Counted from the stretch's first letter, positions 25,938 through 34,681 are shown. The stretch: DNA of 64,000 nt from Tritonibacter scottomollicae (GCF_003003215.1 NZ_PVUF01000014.1:1-64000), one strand, 5' to 3'. A program made the numbers and translations. Notes: generated by a model from the letters alone, not told the origin.

Positions 25938-26942
25938 CTATCCTACAATTCCCTTCTTGAAAAGACGATCCATGGAGCTCAAAATTACGTTCCTCGTTTC
26001 AGGCGTCTCAAATAGTAATTCATGCTTTACTCCTTCAATCATCTGAAATTCACCTTTTTTCCATTCTACAAGCCTGCTTTCAATCGCAGAAATATCAACG
26101 ATATGATCTTGATCACCACAGAAACAAATGCATGGAATGTCTGGAGATGACATCCTTTTTAGAGTTTTGGTTTCCTTTAGAGCTTCGAATAGCCACCCCA
26201 TGCTTGGTCCGCCAAGTAGTAGTTCGCCATGGGTGCTCGCCTGGTCAACACAGTATTGGTACATGTCGGCGTCAGTAGTGAGCCGATTGCCTTCGAAATC
26301 GTGGCTCAAGACATAGCTATTACCTGAGTATCCGGGGGCAAAGCTATGCGCTCTGCCCATAAGACACGCTGCCCAGGTTAGCGGCCATGCAGCAGTTCTC
26401 TCAATTTTAGAGAGATGAATATCGAACATTGGGGCAGAAAACGCACAAGCTGATATTGGAAGTCTTCGGCTCAAGGCTCGAATCCCAATACATGCGCCCA
26501 TAGAATGGGCCAATAGATTCCATGGCTTAGGAAGCTCTAGTTCAGTCGCAGCTTTGACCATTGCATCGACATCGTTTTGATAGTCCAGAAAGCTATTCAC
26601 ATGTCCTGTCATTGCGTTCTTTGTGTCGCGGTCTGAAAGACCTTGACCACGCCAGTCTATTACAAATGTCGAGTAGCCAAGGTCGGCTAAGTCAGACGCA
26701 GTTTGACCATATATTTCAATGTACTCAGTCCGTCCTGGGAACAAAAATATGGTCCCATTGGTAGCATTGCCGACATTCCAAACACCAATTCGAAGACGAA
26801 CACCGTCTTCTGTTGTAATCCAGCACGCGAAACCTTCGTCGGGGCCGCTAGCGATATCACTGAAAAGAACTGCTTCATCCATAGACCCATTGACAACATC
26901 AAATTTTGACATGCCAGTTGGTGTAGAATTTTCGCGGTTCAT
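25938..26942 (-). CDS. rcgR: Alpha/beta hydrolase, RcgR-like
   Basis: 334 aa from the ATG at 26942, preceded by AAGGA; an in-frame ATG at 26972 would add ten residues. The fold shows GTIFLFPGRTEYIEIYG (oxyanion region), the nucleophile elbow LLAHSMGACIG, the acid in CFCGDQDHIVD and the catalytic His in EGVKHELLFE. It resembles lysophospholipase-like serine hydrolases, and with its neighbour it matches the RcgR/RcgA pair I recall from Rhodobacteraceae plasmids, where RcgR is called a putative quorum-lactone hydrolase. It is clearly AT-richer than the genes around it. Six bases separate the RcgA-like stop from the upstream ATG at 26972. Confidence 0.75.
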   Translation of the reverse strand: MNRENSTPTGMSKFDVVNGSMDEAVLFSDIASGPDEGFACWITTEDGVRLRIGVWNVGNATNGTIFLFPGRTEYIEIYGQTASDLADLGYSTFVIDWRGQGLSDRDTKNAMTGHVNSFLDYQNDVDAMVKAATELELPKPWNLLAHSMGACIGIRALSRRLPISACAFSAPMFDIHLSKIERTAAWPLTWAACLMGRAHSFAPGYSGNSYVLSHDFEGNRLTTDADMYQYCVDQASTHGELLLGGPSMGWLFEALKETKTLKRMSSPDIPCICFCGDQDHIVDISAIESRLVEWKKGEFQMIEGVKHELLFETPETRNVILSSMDRLFKKGIVG

Positions 26943-26978
26943 CTTAGGTTCCTTGTTCATGTAATTTGCCATTCAGCG

Positions 26979-28631
26979 CTAGGAGACATCTACAAACTTA
27001 TCTCGCCAAAAGAAACTATAGATCGCGAGAACCACGCAGGCAGCTAATAGGAATGAAAACCCATAAAACACACCAATCGCGAAATAATTTGCGGCAAGCA
27101 AAACAACCACGGCCAACATTCTATTCCACATTACCATCGCCGGCATCACCATATCAGACGTGTTTTTTATACACTTTCTCTTGCAATCCTTACTCCTGCG
27201 TGAGCTACCTTCGAGAACGTGATAAATTTGAACTGAGCATAAGAAAAATACAAATGTCGTGATAAACAAAAGTAAGAAGCTCGTGAAGAATGGAGACGGG
27301 CTTTGGCTTAACCAGCTCCAACGGTCTATTCCAGTTCCAATAAATATCAAAGCGTCTTGAACAAGCCATATCAAGATATTCTGCCCATCAGAAACTAAAT
27401 ATGCCGCGTTAAGTTTGATACTTGTTGCAAGCATTACGCCAAGCACGGTACAGCGGAACAGCCCATGCATAATCCGCATGGATACTTTTGTCGCCATTTC
27501 ATCTAGACGTTCACTACTTCGATTCTTTTGATCTTCGTAAACTTGCCTAAAGTCACTTGTGATTTTATACAACAGCAAGAGGCCTACAAAGAAGAACCAG
27601 TATATCAAACCTGAATAAAAAAATGCAAAAAATGAAACTGAAATCATTTCAATCTTCGTTGCGATTTCGGGCTTCACAAGTGTTACTAGGATCCAATCTA
27701 CCATTGCCTTACCTGGCTGCCCCTCCAGCAATGGCTTGAGGTACACTCCTGCCCATTGCAACAAGAATATCCCAAAGAAACATATGAGTAATATTGCCCA
27801 ATAAGAGAACGAAAAATTCTCGACTCTTCTCAACCAACCACTCTCGTCTACTTCATTGCAACCGCTGACGCAAAGAGACGATCTACCTTCATTCTTCCAG
27901 AATGAAATGAGATCAGAAACCAAAATAAGGAATACTGGTAGAAGTGCCATTTCTCCTATCGTCCAGCTGATTGACCAATAGAATCCCACTTGTTTGTCCA
28001 AGCCGGAGGCGGGACTATAGGTGACACTATGGACACCCAAAATGTAGGTAGAGAACCATAGGATACCGCAGGTTGTCCAAACCGCGATCGGTAGATTCAA
28101 TGAGTTTCGTGCGTTAAACAATGCCTCTGATCGCTTCGCGAGGTTGAAACCGTCCCTCTCATCTTTCTCTTGATAGAGCCCACCGCCAGCCGACGGCGTG
28201 GGATCTTTGGCAACCTCTATGTCCAGCTGTTCTGTCGTAGCGTACTCATCAGAAGGGGCTGCTCGGCGCCTTCTTTGTCGCCTTTTAGCATTGAGCCGTT
28301 GCTGACCGGCCGCTAAAGCAGTTTGCCATTCAGAAGTAGCGTTGGTCTCTCCACATCCGAAAATCCTTGCCAACCATCGAATGTTGTCTGCGCTGATACC
28401 TTTGTCGTTCTCTTGGAACCATAGCTGCACGGTTCGGAGATCCACGCCAACACTGTTCTTATCGATTTCAGAAATTGCATCTGTTAGTTGATCTGGAGAC
28501 CAAGGACCGGGAGATATCCCGTCACGATCAACAGCTCTCCCAGCTCCATTCGCGATGGCAAATCTGAGGATTTCCTTGATCGTTCCATCTTGCCCGGGTG
28601 GGGCAACGAAAAACTTATCATTCTTTATCAA
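26979..28631 (-). CDS. rcgA: RcgA-like putative membrane transporter with cytoplasmic N-terminal domain
   Basis: 550 aa. Residues 1 to about 175 are soluble, with GPWSPDQLTDAISEIDKNSV and VDLRTVQLWFQENDKGISADNIRWLARIFGCG, a helix-turn-helix-like pattern. A basic stretch NAKRRQRRRR follows. Residues about 180-550 hold eight or so hydrophobic segments. The arrangement fits the RcgA family of putative transporters of Rhodobacteraceae plasmids, as I recall it. The coupled hydrolase gene suggests processing of a small molecule. Codon use is AT-rich compared with the conjugation locus, a sign of separate origin. Confidence 0.72.
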   Translation of the reverse strand: MIKNDKFFVAPPGQDGTIKEILRFAIANGAGRAVDRDGISPGPWSPDQLTDAISEIDKNSVGVDLRTVQLWFQENDKGISADNIRWLARIFGCGETNATSEWQTALAAGQQRLNAKRRQRRRRAAPSDEYATTEQLDIEVAKDPTPSAGGGLYQEKDERDGFNLAKRSEALFNARNSLNLPIAVWTTCGILWFSTYILGVHSVTYSPASGLDKQVGFYWSISWTIGEMALLPVFLILVSDLISFWKNEGRSSLCVSGCNEVDESGWLRRVENFSFSYWAILLICFFGIFLLQWAGVYLKPLLEGQPGKAMVDWILVTLVKPEIATKIEMISVSFFAFFYSGLIYWFFFVGLLLLYKITSDFRQVYEDQKNRSSERLDEMATKVSMRIMHGLFRCTVLGVMLATSIKLNAAYLVSDGQNILIWLVQDALIFIGTGIDRWSWLSQSPSPFFTSFLLLFITTFVFFLCSVQIYHVLEGSSRRSKDCKRKCIKNTSDMVMPAMVMWNRMLAVVVLLAANYFAIGVFYGFSFLLAACVVLAIYSFFWRDKFVDVS

Positions 28632-28645
28632 TTACTTACATGCTC

Positions 28646-28684
28646 TCGTTTCGTGTCGTTTCGTTCTATTTCGTTTCGTTTCGT
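28646..28684. repeat. TTTCG-type short tandem repeats upstream of rcgA
   Basis: TCGTTTCG-like units repeat with small interruptions over about 39 bases just before the rcgA start codon (minus strand). It could be a regulator site, or a slippage-prone tract that tunes expression. Confidence 0.6.
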
Positions 28685-28743
28685 GCAGGATAGGAAGGCT
28701 GGCGCCATAAGAAGGCTAACGCAACGTTAAGGTGTATTATCCC

Positions 28744-29004
28744 ATGATCCCCTCCAAGAAAATCGCCCTTAATGCGATTGAGACCAAGCATGCGCAGATG
28801 TGTAATTTCTCAAAACGCGATATGCGCCGTGGTGTTAGAATTCTCAGTTTCATAAGTGCTGATGCACTCAGTTTGCAGATGCCTGACAAGGTCACCGCTC
28901 GTGTGGTTGCTGTTCCGTATGCAAGGGTTCGTGACGATAGAAGGCGTATGGGAATAGCATACCGCTGGAACAACGGTGATATGTCTGTTCGTTGGAGTGC
29001 CTGA
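28744..29004 (+). CDS. Possible small hypothetical protein
   Basis: An 86-codon frame from the ATG at 28744 begins MIPSKKIALNAIETKHAQM and ends just before the convergent repC stop. The composition is protein-like, with a basic middle, but the ribosome site is weak and an opposite-strand frame of similar length exists. No family recognised. Confidence 0.25.
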   Translation: MIPSKKIALNAIETKHAQMCNFSKRDMRRGVRILSFISADALSLQMPDKVTARVVAVPYARVRDDRRRMGIAYRWNNGDMSVRWSA

Positions 29005-29008
29005 TCTT

Positions 29009-30331
29009 TTAGCTTCCATGCTTCCTTTGGAATAGCCCAAAGATGCTCCGATTGAGGTTCAGTTGTCCGCTTGCGTGCCTCCTGGTCATGGCTCTGAGAA
29101 CGCCGCCTGGGCTCTTGATCGGGGTGGCCGGATGGAACCTGTTTCGATCAATAATCATGATACAAAGGCTCGCAGCCATACTACCCATCTGATCAGTGGC
29201 ATCGTTAAACGCTGAAGGATGAATACCAAGTGGCTGCAATCGATCAATGGCGCCATTTGTGAAATCACGCTCATCAGGATATAGACGATCCCCTTGCGAA
29301 ATTTGCACCTGGAGCTGCATTTCCTCCGTGCAGAGGTAAAACAAGCGCATTGGTGTCAGGTGGTCGCCCAAATCGGTCTTGTCTGCCGGTTGCGGATCAC
29401 GATCATTTCTTACTTTGCTGACTGCGCAGCCGTTAGGCTGTGCAGTCAGCTGGTCTACGTCTGCCCGCTTGCGGGCAGCCCGCATATCCACGATACCATT
29501 ACAGAATACAGATGTGTCTTGAGTTGTATCTTGTATATATTGAAGGGCATCCGTGTCCGCTCGACCGGACATTTTTTGCTTAGATTGTGAAAAGGCTACC
29601 AGCTTATCCAGAACTTCTGAAACCTCGGTCAAATGTTCATGCAACTCATCCACAGATACCGATGCATAGAAGCGTGTAGGCCATGACAGAAACGTATCTG
29701 CAGCCTCTCTAAGAGAGCTGTCATCAGGGAAGCGTGGTTGAAGATCCATTAGTTTGCTTTTCACCAGTCGCTTCGCAGCACTAATTTTTTGCTTCAGGAT
29801 TGAGCGGTCAATGCGCCCTGAGTGCAGGTCTGCTTCCAGCTCGATCAAACGAGGCATGGCTTCGATTAGTGGGGAGAACACGATCCCCTGACGATACTCG
29901 GAACCATCGGACCGCCGAAACCGGCAACGCCGCCCATTCATCGCCACATCTTTACGGATGAAGCCAAATGCACCTTCAAGGACAGCTTCTACACGGCGTA
30001 CCGTGCGTTCATCTTTTCCAGTGAGCGCTGCGATGTTGGACTGCATTGCAAAGCAAACTGGTTCGATGGTTGGATCAACCCAGTCTGATGGTCGCGTTTC
30101 ATCAATCATTGCGAGCATGACGGTTAATTGCCCGTCATTCATACCGATCGCGGGTGCTACACGCCTCATTAGTCTCTGCACATCACTGCGCTGCATGTTC
30201 CCTGGTAGTACAGGGAATGAATATGCCTCCTCGCGGTAGGCATGGGAAATACTGCTCAAGGTCTTGCTCCATGTCGTGTGAAGCAAGGCGGATCTGATCC
30301 TAATCTGCAGACAACTAATCTCTGTTCGCAC
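29009..30331 (-). CDS. repC: Plasmid replication initiator RepC
   Basis: 440 aa if started at 30331; an in-frame ATG at 30196 is possible. RepC features are seen: RLMRRVAPAIGMNDGQLTVMLAMIDETRP, the winged-helix part CFAMQSNIAALTGKDERTVRRVEAVLEGAFGFIRK, and the C-terminal SPGGVLRAMTRRHASGQLNLNRSIFGL. RepC binds the origin, usually placed within its own gene, and starts replication. No repA or repB partition genes lie upstream within the window, so this looks like a solo RepC replicon, known in roseobacters. Control is probably by the antisense RNA predicted just upstream. Confidence 0.82.
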   Translation of the reverse strand: MRTEISCLQIRIRSALLHTTWSKTLSSISHAYREEAYSFPVLPGNMQRSDVQRLMRRVAPAIGMNDGQLTVMLAMIDETRPSDWVDPTIEPVCFAMQSNIAALTGKDERTVRRVEAVLEGAFGFIRKDVAMNGRRCRFRRSDGSEYRQGIVFSPLIEAMPRLIELEADLHSGRIDRSILKQKISAAKRLVKSKLMDLQPRFPDDSSLREAADTFLSWPTRFYASVSVDELHEHLTEVSEVLDKLVAFSQSKQKMSGRADTDALQYIQDTTQDTSVFCNGIVDMRAARKRADVDQLTAQPNGCAVSKVRNDRDPQPADKTDLGDHLTPMRLFYLCTEEMQLQVQISQGDRLYPDERDFTNGAIDRLQPLGIHPSAFNDATDQMGSMAASLCIMIIDRNRFHPATPIKSPGGVLRAMTRRHASGQLNLNRSIFGLFQRKHGS

Positions 30332-30339
30332 AAATGCGT

Positions 30340-30443
30340 TTTTTGCTTGCCTGGGATGTAGGGAATGCTGTAGAAAAAGGGTGACAAGGCTTTTTCTTAC
30401 AGCACCCCCCGTTTAGGCTCCGCCTTGCGGGGGTTTCTTTTTG
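30340..30443 (+). ncRNA. Candidate counter-transcribed RNA controlling repC
   Basis: The strand opposite repC, in its leader, contains a 13-bp stem with one bulge (30367-30379 with 30390-30403) and a typical terminator ending in a T run (30406-30443). This is the layout of the incompatibility antisense RNA of repABC-type plasmids. The 5' end is a guess; no clear promoter was picked out. Confidence 0.55.
30406..30443 (+). terminator. Rho-independent terminator in the repC leader
   Basis: CCCCCG pairs with CGGGGG around an inner AGGC-TCC-GCCT hairpin, followed by TTTCTTTTTG. It is oriented to end plus-strand transcripts such as the antisense RNA. Confidence 0.8.
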
Positions 30444-30809
30444 TCTTCTCGATAGCTCCTCTTGATTCCTATCCCTGTATGGTCTCGCTACTACCGCTAG
30501 CGAGTAGTAGCGCGCATCTCATGCCCATATAGACCTATCGCCATGATCACGTTCTTTGGTCAGCATGTTCTGTGCGGCATCCGAATGCCTATGCAAGTCC
30601 TACAGAACTGTTTTGGCCCACCACCCCATCCGTCATCATAATTCTAATGCCGAAATAATCCACTTGGCAACAAAGGTATTATTTCACCTCTTTCAGTTTT
30701 TGCTTGCGCGCCACGCGGTCCGACCTTATCACATGACAACAGACGTGCTACATCGCTTTCTATCAAACGTCAAACATCCTATGAAATCGTCTCACTGGGG
30801 AGACGATAC
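30444..30809. other. repC leader and spacer before the conjugation locus
   Basis: About 366 bases without a supported gene. It holds the dyad at 30486-30512. It probably contains the repC promoter on the minus strand and promoter signals for the gene at 30810 on the plus strand. A 116-codon frame starting at 30556 lacks a good start site and overlaps the better-supported gene. Confidence 0.5.
30486..30512. promoter_or_regulatory. Perfect dyad, possible replication or partition protein site
   Basis: CGCTACTA and TAGTAGCG are perfect arms around an 11-base centre that itself contains the palindrome CGCTAGCG. It is the strongest dyad in the replication leader. Confidence 0.55.
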
Positions 30810-31178
30810 ATGCCGAGAGAAAGACATTACCTTTTGGTCACGATTGCTGGAGTCCGACTCTGGAGATCAGAGGGTAAGACGTTTCAAGTGCGGTATGACT
30901 TGTTGAGGACAGGGCAGCGCAATGTCTCCTCGGTCTACAACTGCGTCTATCTTCTTGAAGGGCGTGAATACATGCTCGTTGCCTCTGGAACTCGCCCAGA
31001 TGGTACAGTTCAAGATCGTAAAATCAGTCTATGGCCCGGTGTCCTTGTTAAACACCACCTTGAATTCGGTGACGGTTCCCAGATCATTTTCAACCCGGCA
31101 GATCAGACAGTCTCAACCTGTTTTTTGGTTGATGATGCGACGGCTAAGATTAGCACTGTCGGTCGCGACCTCACCTAA
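30810..31178 (+). CDS. Hypothetical protein upstream of the conjugation operon
   Basis: 122 aa, from an ATG with GGGGAGA nine bases upstream. It starts MPRERHYLLVTIAGVRLWRSEGKTFQVRYD and is rich in beta-type segments such as NVSSVYNCVYLLEGREYMLVAS. No signal peptide or membrane segment. I do not recognise it. Its place between the replication module and traA suggests a regulator or maintenance role, but nothing in the sequence proves that. Confidence 0.6.
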   Translation: MPRERHYLLVTIAGVRLWRSEGKTFQVRYDLLRTGQRNVSSVYNCVYLLEGREYMLVASGTRPDGTVQDRKISLWPGVLVKHHLEFGDGSQIIFNPADQTVSTCFLVDDATAKISTVGRDLT

Positions 31179-31341
31179 GTCAGACAATCAATTTAGCTTT
31201 AGTACAGCTAACAGCATTGAAGTTTCACCAGAGGCCAGCTCGCATCGCGAACTAGGCCACTATCGCGTGCGCCCCTTTATCGGGACGACAGCACGCCGAT
31301 CATTTGAGAATTCCGAGTTTCGCCCCGTGATGGGGTGAAAA

Positions 31342-31365
31342 CCCTGCGGTTGAGGGACCGCGGGG
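31342..31365 (+). terminator. Hairpin in the traA leader
   Basis: CCCTGCGGT pairs with ACCGCGGGG (one G-T pair) over a six-base loop, followed by CAATTTTG. A second small hairpin, CCCC/GGGG, lies just before it (31323-31336). Together they could end upstream transcription or attenuate entry into the tra operon. Confidence 0.5.
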
Positions 31366-31404
31366 CAATTTTGTGCATCTACATCAATAGAAGGAACGAG
31401 GGAC

Positions 31405-31782
31405 ATGCACTTTTCGAACAACCTGAAGCGGGGGGCCAAAGTTGCATTGGCGACCGCTGCACTCGCGATGAGCGCAACTGGCGCCATGGCTGCAGGCACG
31501 GACACTGGCGTTGAAGCTGGCTTCTTCGCAATTGCGGCGGATATCTCCACCATCCTGTCCGGCGCGGGTGGTTATCTTCTGATGATCATGGCCGTTGTCA
31601 TTGGCGGCATTACTCTTGCCGTCTCGGGGCGCTGGACCCATGTGGCCGTTGCCTTTGGCGTCTCGATCTTCCTTGGCTACGGTGTTGATACCCTTGCGAG
31701 CCTCGGCGGCGTAACGGCGAGCACCGACCTGCTGGCGCAGTCCGCTGTCGATATTGCGGCAGTGGAATCCACCACTCACTAA
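31405..31782 (+). CDS. traA: F-type pilin TraA-like protein
   Basis: 125 aa, preceded by GGAACGAGGG. A long signal peptide ends at GAMA-AGTD, around residue 29. The mature protein of about 96 residues has two hydrophobic helices, ILSGAGGYLLMIMAVVIGGITLAV and VAVAFGVSIFLGYGVDTL, joined by a short polar turn (SGRW), as in F-type and VirB2 pilins. It is the first gene of the transfer operon, directly before traL, the conserved F order. A perfect hairpin follows it. Confidence 0.85.
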   Translation: MHFSNNLKRGAKVALATAALAMSATGAMAAGTDTGVEAGFFAIAADISTILSGAGGYLLMIMAVVIGGITLAVSGRWTHVAVAFGVSIFLGYGVDTLASLGGVTASTDLLAQSAVDIAAVESTTH

Positions 31783-31791
31783 GCGCCACTT

Positions 31792-31817
31792 CCTCCCGCG
31801 CCGCTAGGCGCGGGAGG
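31792..31817 (+). promoter_or_regulatory. Perfect 11-bp hairpin between traA and traL
   Basis: CCTCCCGCGCC and GGCGCGGGAGG surround a GCTA loop, with no T run after it. It probably acts as a partial terminator or 3'-end protector that raises pilin mRNA relative to the downstream genes. Confidence 0.75.
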
Positions 31818-31837
31818 ATCGTCTGTAGGGAATTTTT

Positions 31838-32125
31838 ATGAGCAAAGTCATCAAAATCGAACAGAGGCTGCAAGATCCACCGATGTTCTTCATCGTGCCC
31901 GCTGACGAGGCAATCGCAGGGGCATTTCCGATGCTGATGGGGTTGTTTACGCAGCATGCGATCCCGGGGATCATCGCCGGCGTGGTGTTCTATTTCATCT
32001 GGAAACGAGTTAAAGGTGAGCGCGGACTGCAAGGCTTGCTGGCACTCATCTATTGGATCACGCCGAAAGAGATGTCCGTGTATCGCTCTTTCCCAGATAG
32101 CGCCGTATGCGCCTGGAGGGCGTGA
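31838..32125 (+). CDS. traL: Conjugal transfer protein TraL
   Basis: 95 aa. The pattern is typical of TraL: a short N-terminal part with RLQDPPMFFIVPADEAIAG, then one or two membrane segments (MLMGLFTQHAIPGIIAGVVFYFIW) and a basic loop. TraL is an inner-membrane subunit of the F-type secretion channel, equivalent to VirB3. The stop overlaps the traE start by one base. Confidence 0.85.
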   Translation: MSKVIKIEQRLQDPPMFFIVPADEAIAGAFPMLMGLFTQHAIPGIIAGVVFYFIWKRVKGERGLQGLLALIYWITPKEMSVYRSFPDSAVCAWRA

Positions 32126-32679
32126 TGAACTTCCAGAACATGGATAAAGCGCTCCGCAAATCCCGCCGTGCCCTGATGGTCGTAGGTGTTTCTGCTGTCG
32201 CGCTTGTTGGCTCAAACGTCCTGATGGCCGCAAAGATGTACTCACAATCCAATCAGGTGGTACTTGTGCCTACGGTGGTCAGCGATGGCATGGTTGCGCG
32301 CGGCTCGGTGGACAAAGGATATGTCGAGGCACTGGCGCTGGATGCAGTCTACGCAATGTATAACAGCTCGCCCCGCACCATCCTCTATGGTCGCAGTGTC
32401 CTTGAGCGACTGAGCGGCCCTGCAGAACGTGCATCCATCCTTGATACCTACGACCGTATTTCCAAGGACATCACCGAACGGAAGATCTCGACTGTCTTCT
32501 TCCCTCGCAAGATCGAACACAACTTCGCCAAGTATGAAGTTGTGGTTGAAGGCGACCTCGCCACTTACCTCGAAACAACTCAAGTCACCCGCGAAGATCG
32601 CCGGATTTTGATCCGGTTCAAGCCGCAAGCTGGTTCTGTCCGGCTCGCCGCTATCGGGAAAATCTCAGCGCAGGAGTGA
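32125..32679 (+). CDS. traE: Conjugal transfer protein TraE
   Basis: 184 aa from the ATG at 32125 overlapping the traL stop. One N-terminal membrane segment (ALMVVGVSAVALVGSNVLMA) is followed by a periplasmic domain with LDAVYAMYNSSPRTILYGRSVLERL, as in TraE/VirB8-type assembly factors. It sits in the conserved L-E-K-B order. Confidence 0.85.
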   Translation: MNFQNMDKALRKSRRALMVVGVSAVALVGSNVLMAAKMYSQSNQVVLVPTVVSDGMVARGSVDKGYVEALALDAVYAMYNSSPRTILYGRSVLERLSGPAERASILDTYDRISKDITERKISTVFFPRKIEHNFAKYEVVVEGDLATYLETTQVTREDRRILIRFKPQAGSVRLAAIGKISAQE

Positions 32680-32687
32680 ACCTTACC

Positions 32688-33410
32688 ATGCTGAAGTCTA
32701 TGAAACTGGCTGCGGTCCTCGCAGCCGGGCTGGCCGTGGCTTGCCCAGCGTATGCCGTAGAGCAGCGATTTACTGTCAAAGAAGATGGTCTGGTCCGCTT
32801 CAAAGCATCTACCACCGGCATCACCCGTGTGAGCGTGGTCGGGGACCGAATTGCCTCGATCATCAATGACAACGAGTCCTCGGTCTACCAGGTCCGCAAC
32901 GACGAAAAGACCGGCGATCTCTTCCTCAAATATGCCGGACCGGATGAAATGCCGTCCAAAGAGGGCGGATATATCGTCACCGAAAAAGGCCGCACAGTGG
33001 CCTACGAGATCCTGCCGATCCGCTCCGAAACCCAAACGGCGCTGATCACGGTGCGCGGCAACGCGCCGGAAGCAGACGCACCATCCGGCGGCACCGCCAG
33101 TGGCGGTTTTGCAGAAACCTCCTTCGGGGGAGGCGACGGACTTGCTGACCAGCTGACCTCAGCCACCCGCGACACCATTCGTACGAAAATCAAAAGCCCG
33201 CTGCCGCGCAGTGGTCGCAACGGAGAGCTGATTACGACGCATCGGTTAGGTGAGCTGGTCGGCGAGGTGCGCGTTGCAGCGGCCGGCAAAGACGCACGGC
33301 AGGTACGGGAACAGGAGTTCTATCGCTCGGGTGTTCTCTCGGTTTGGGTTCAGAAAAAGAGCCTCGCGGCTGGCGAGCGCTCCTGGGTTGTTGTTGTGAG
33401 GTCGAAGTGA
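32688..33410 (+). CDS. traK: Conjugal transfer protein TraK
   Basis: 240 aa from the ATG at 32688; a GTG at 32676 is in frame but too close to the AGGAG. Signal peptide KLAAVLAAGLAVACPAYA. It is a periplasmic, beta-rich protein of the TraK/VirB9 kind, with VEQRFTVKEDGLVRFKASTTGITRVSV at the N-terminus of the mature form. With TraB and TraV it builds the outer-membrane core complex. The stop overlaps the traB start. Confidence 0.83.
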   Translation: MLKSMKLAAVLAAGLAVACPAYAVEQRFTVKEDGLVRFKASTTGITRVSVVGDRIASIINDNESSVYQVRNDEKTGDLFLKYAGPDEMPSKEGGYIVTEKGRTVAYEILPIRSETQTALITVRGNAPEADAPSGGTASGGFAETSFGGGDGLADQLTSATRDTIRTKIKSPLPRSGRNGELITTHRLGELVGEVRVAAAGKDARQVREQEFYRSGVLSVWVQKKSLAAGERSWVVVVRSK

Positions 33411-34681
33411 TGGCGCAGTCAGATCGCAAGAAAAACCAGATCATCGCAATTGGTCTCGTCAGTGGTGTCGTCCTCGTTGGCTTTATCCTGATGGGGGCGC
33501 TGCTGAACAACAGCGATCCAACTGGGGGTCTTCCTAGCCGCTCATCTCCTACGGTCGATGAAACCATCATCTCTGATCGCACCGCTGCGGCCTCTCCGGA
33601 AATGTCGTGGATCACGTCTGGCCGTCTGAAGATGGAACGGCTGACGAAAGAAACCGAAGAGCTGCGCCAGCTGCTCGATCAAGCCCGCAAGGAAGCACAA
33701 AACCAGTCGGAGACCATTCGACAGGAATATGACGAACTTCTGATCCAACAGACTGCAAAGATCGCCGCACTAGAAGCGGAACGGGCCAATACAAGCGCGC
33801 CTGCATCCAGCACCGGGCCTGAAGAAACATTCAACGCGGCTGCTGAACGACCTGGAGCGGACCTCACACCACCGCGCGCATCTGGCCCGGGTAGCGATTT
33901 CGTTCAGCGCCGTCCTCTGTCCCGCACCAGCACGCCGTCGTCACAGGGTGGCACAAGTGAAGCACCGGCCAGCACTGGCGGCAACTTTGGCCAAAGCTTC
34001 ACGCTCGCCGCACTTGAGCAGCCGGAAACTGACGAACGCGAAATCCGCCGCCTCGGAAACTACCTGCCTGCAGGGAGCTACGCGCCAGCGGTTGTGCTGT
34101 CTGGTGCTGACGCCGCCACCAATGTTTCAAACCGGGACAATCCGATCCCGGTTCTGTTCCGGATCACCGGCTCGGCCGTCACCGCTGCACTCGGAAAAAG
34201 CCGCCCCGCTCGGGTGAACCTCAAGGGCTGCACAGTGCAAGGATCTGCAACCGGAGATCTGTCGTCTGAGCGGGTCAAGGTCCGCCTCATCTCGATGACC
34301 TGTGTGAACGGGCAGGGCGATATTCTGGAAACCAAAGTTGCGGGCTATATGGCGGGCTCTGGCAAGGAAGGCGTGCGCGGCAAAGTTGTAAGCCGCGAAG
34401 GTCCAGCCGTGACCAATGCGATGATCGCAGGTGCGCTTGGCGGACTTGGCAAAGGCATCAGTGCTGCAGGCAATGCCTCGATCTCTCAGGAAAACGCTTC
34501 TGTAGACCAAATCCTGCGGGGTGCTGGTGTCGGAACACTGGCCGGTGCCGCAGAGAACGCGGCCACGACACTTGCCGATTATTACATCAAACGAGCCGAA
34601 CAATATCAGCCGGTGGTCTCCCTTTACGGCGGCACCAAGGTCGAGCTCGTGTTTCTTGAAGGGGTGGAGCTGGGCCAATGA
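33410..34681 (+). CDS. traB: Conjugal transfer scaffold protein TraB (VirB10-like)
   Basis: 423 aa from the ATG at 33410, which overlaps the traK stop. One inner-membrane helix near the N-terminus (IIAIGLVSGVVLVGFILMGALL), a coiled coil at about residues 65-125, a Pro/Ser-rich linker, then the VirB10 beta-barrel domain (LPAGSYAPAVVLSGADA, VNLKGCTVQGSATGDLSSERVKVRLISMTC). It spans the envelope from inner membrane to outer-membrane core. Confidence 0.9.
   Translation: MAQSDRKKNQIIAIGLVSGVVLVGFILMGALLNNSDPTGGLPSRSSPTVDETIISDRTAAASPEMSWITSGRLKMERLTKETEELRQLLDQARKEAQNQSETIRQEYDELLIQQTAKIAALEAERANTSAPASSTGPEETFNAAAERPGADLTPPRASGPGSDFVQRRPLSRTSTPSSQGGTSEAPASTGGNFGQSFTLAALEQPETDEREIRRLGNYLPAGSYAPAVVLSGADAATNVSNRDNPIPVLFRITGSAVTAALGKSRPARVNLKGCTVQGSATGDLSSERVKVRLISMTCVNGQGDILETKVAGYMAGSGKEGVRGKVVSREGPAVTNAMIAGALGGLGKGISAAGNASISQENASVDQILRGAGVGTLAGAAENAATTLADYYIKRAEQYQPVVSLYGGTKVELVFLEGVELGQ

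Noticed and set aside
28646-28684. TTTCG repeats as a CRISPR or iteron origin
   Set aside because: Units are too short and lack spacers; there is no nearby cas gene, and their place fits a promoter region better.
30556-30906. 116-codon frame starting before the 30810 gene
   Set aside because: No ribosome site, and it overlaps a better gene with a strong one.
31179-31404. traA leader as the transfer origin
   Set aside because: Two hairpins are present, but no nick-like sequence known for MobF relaxases could be recognised.
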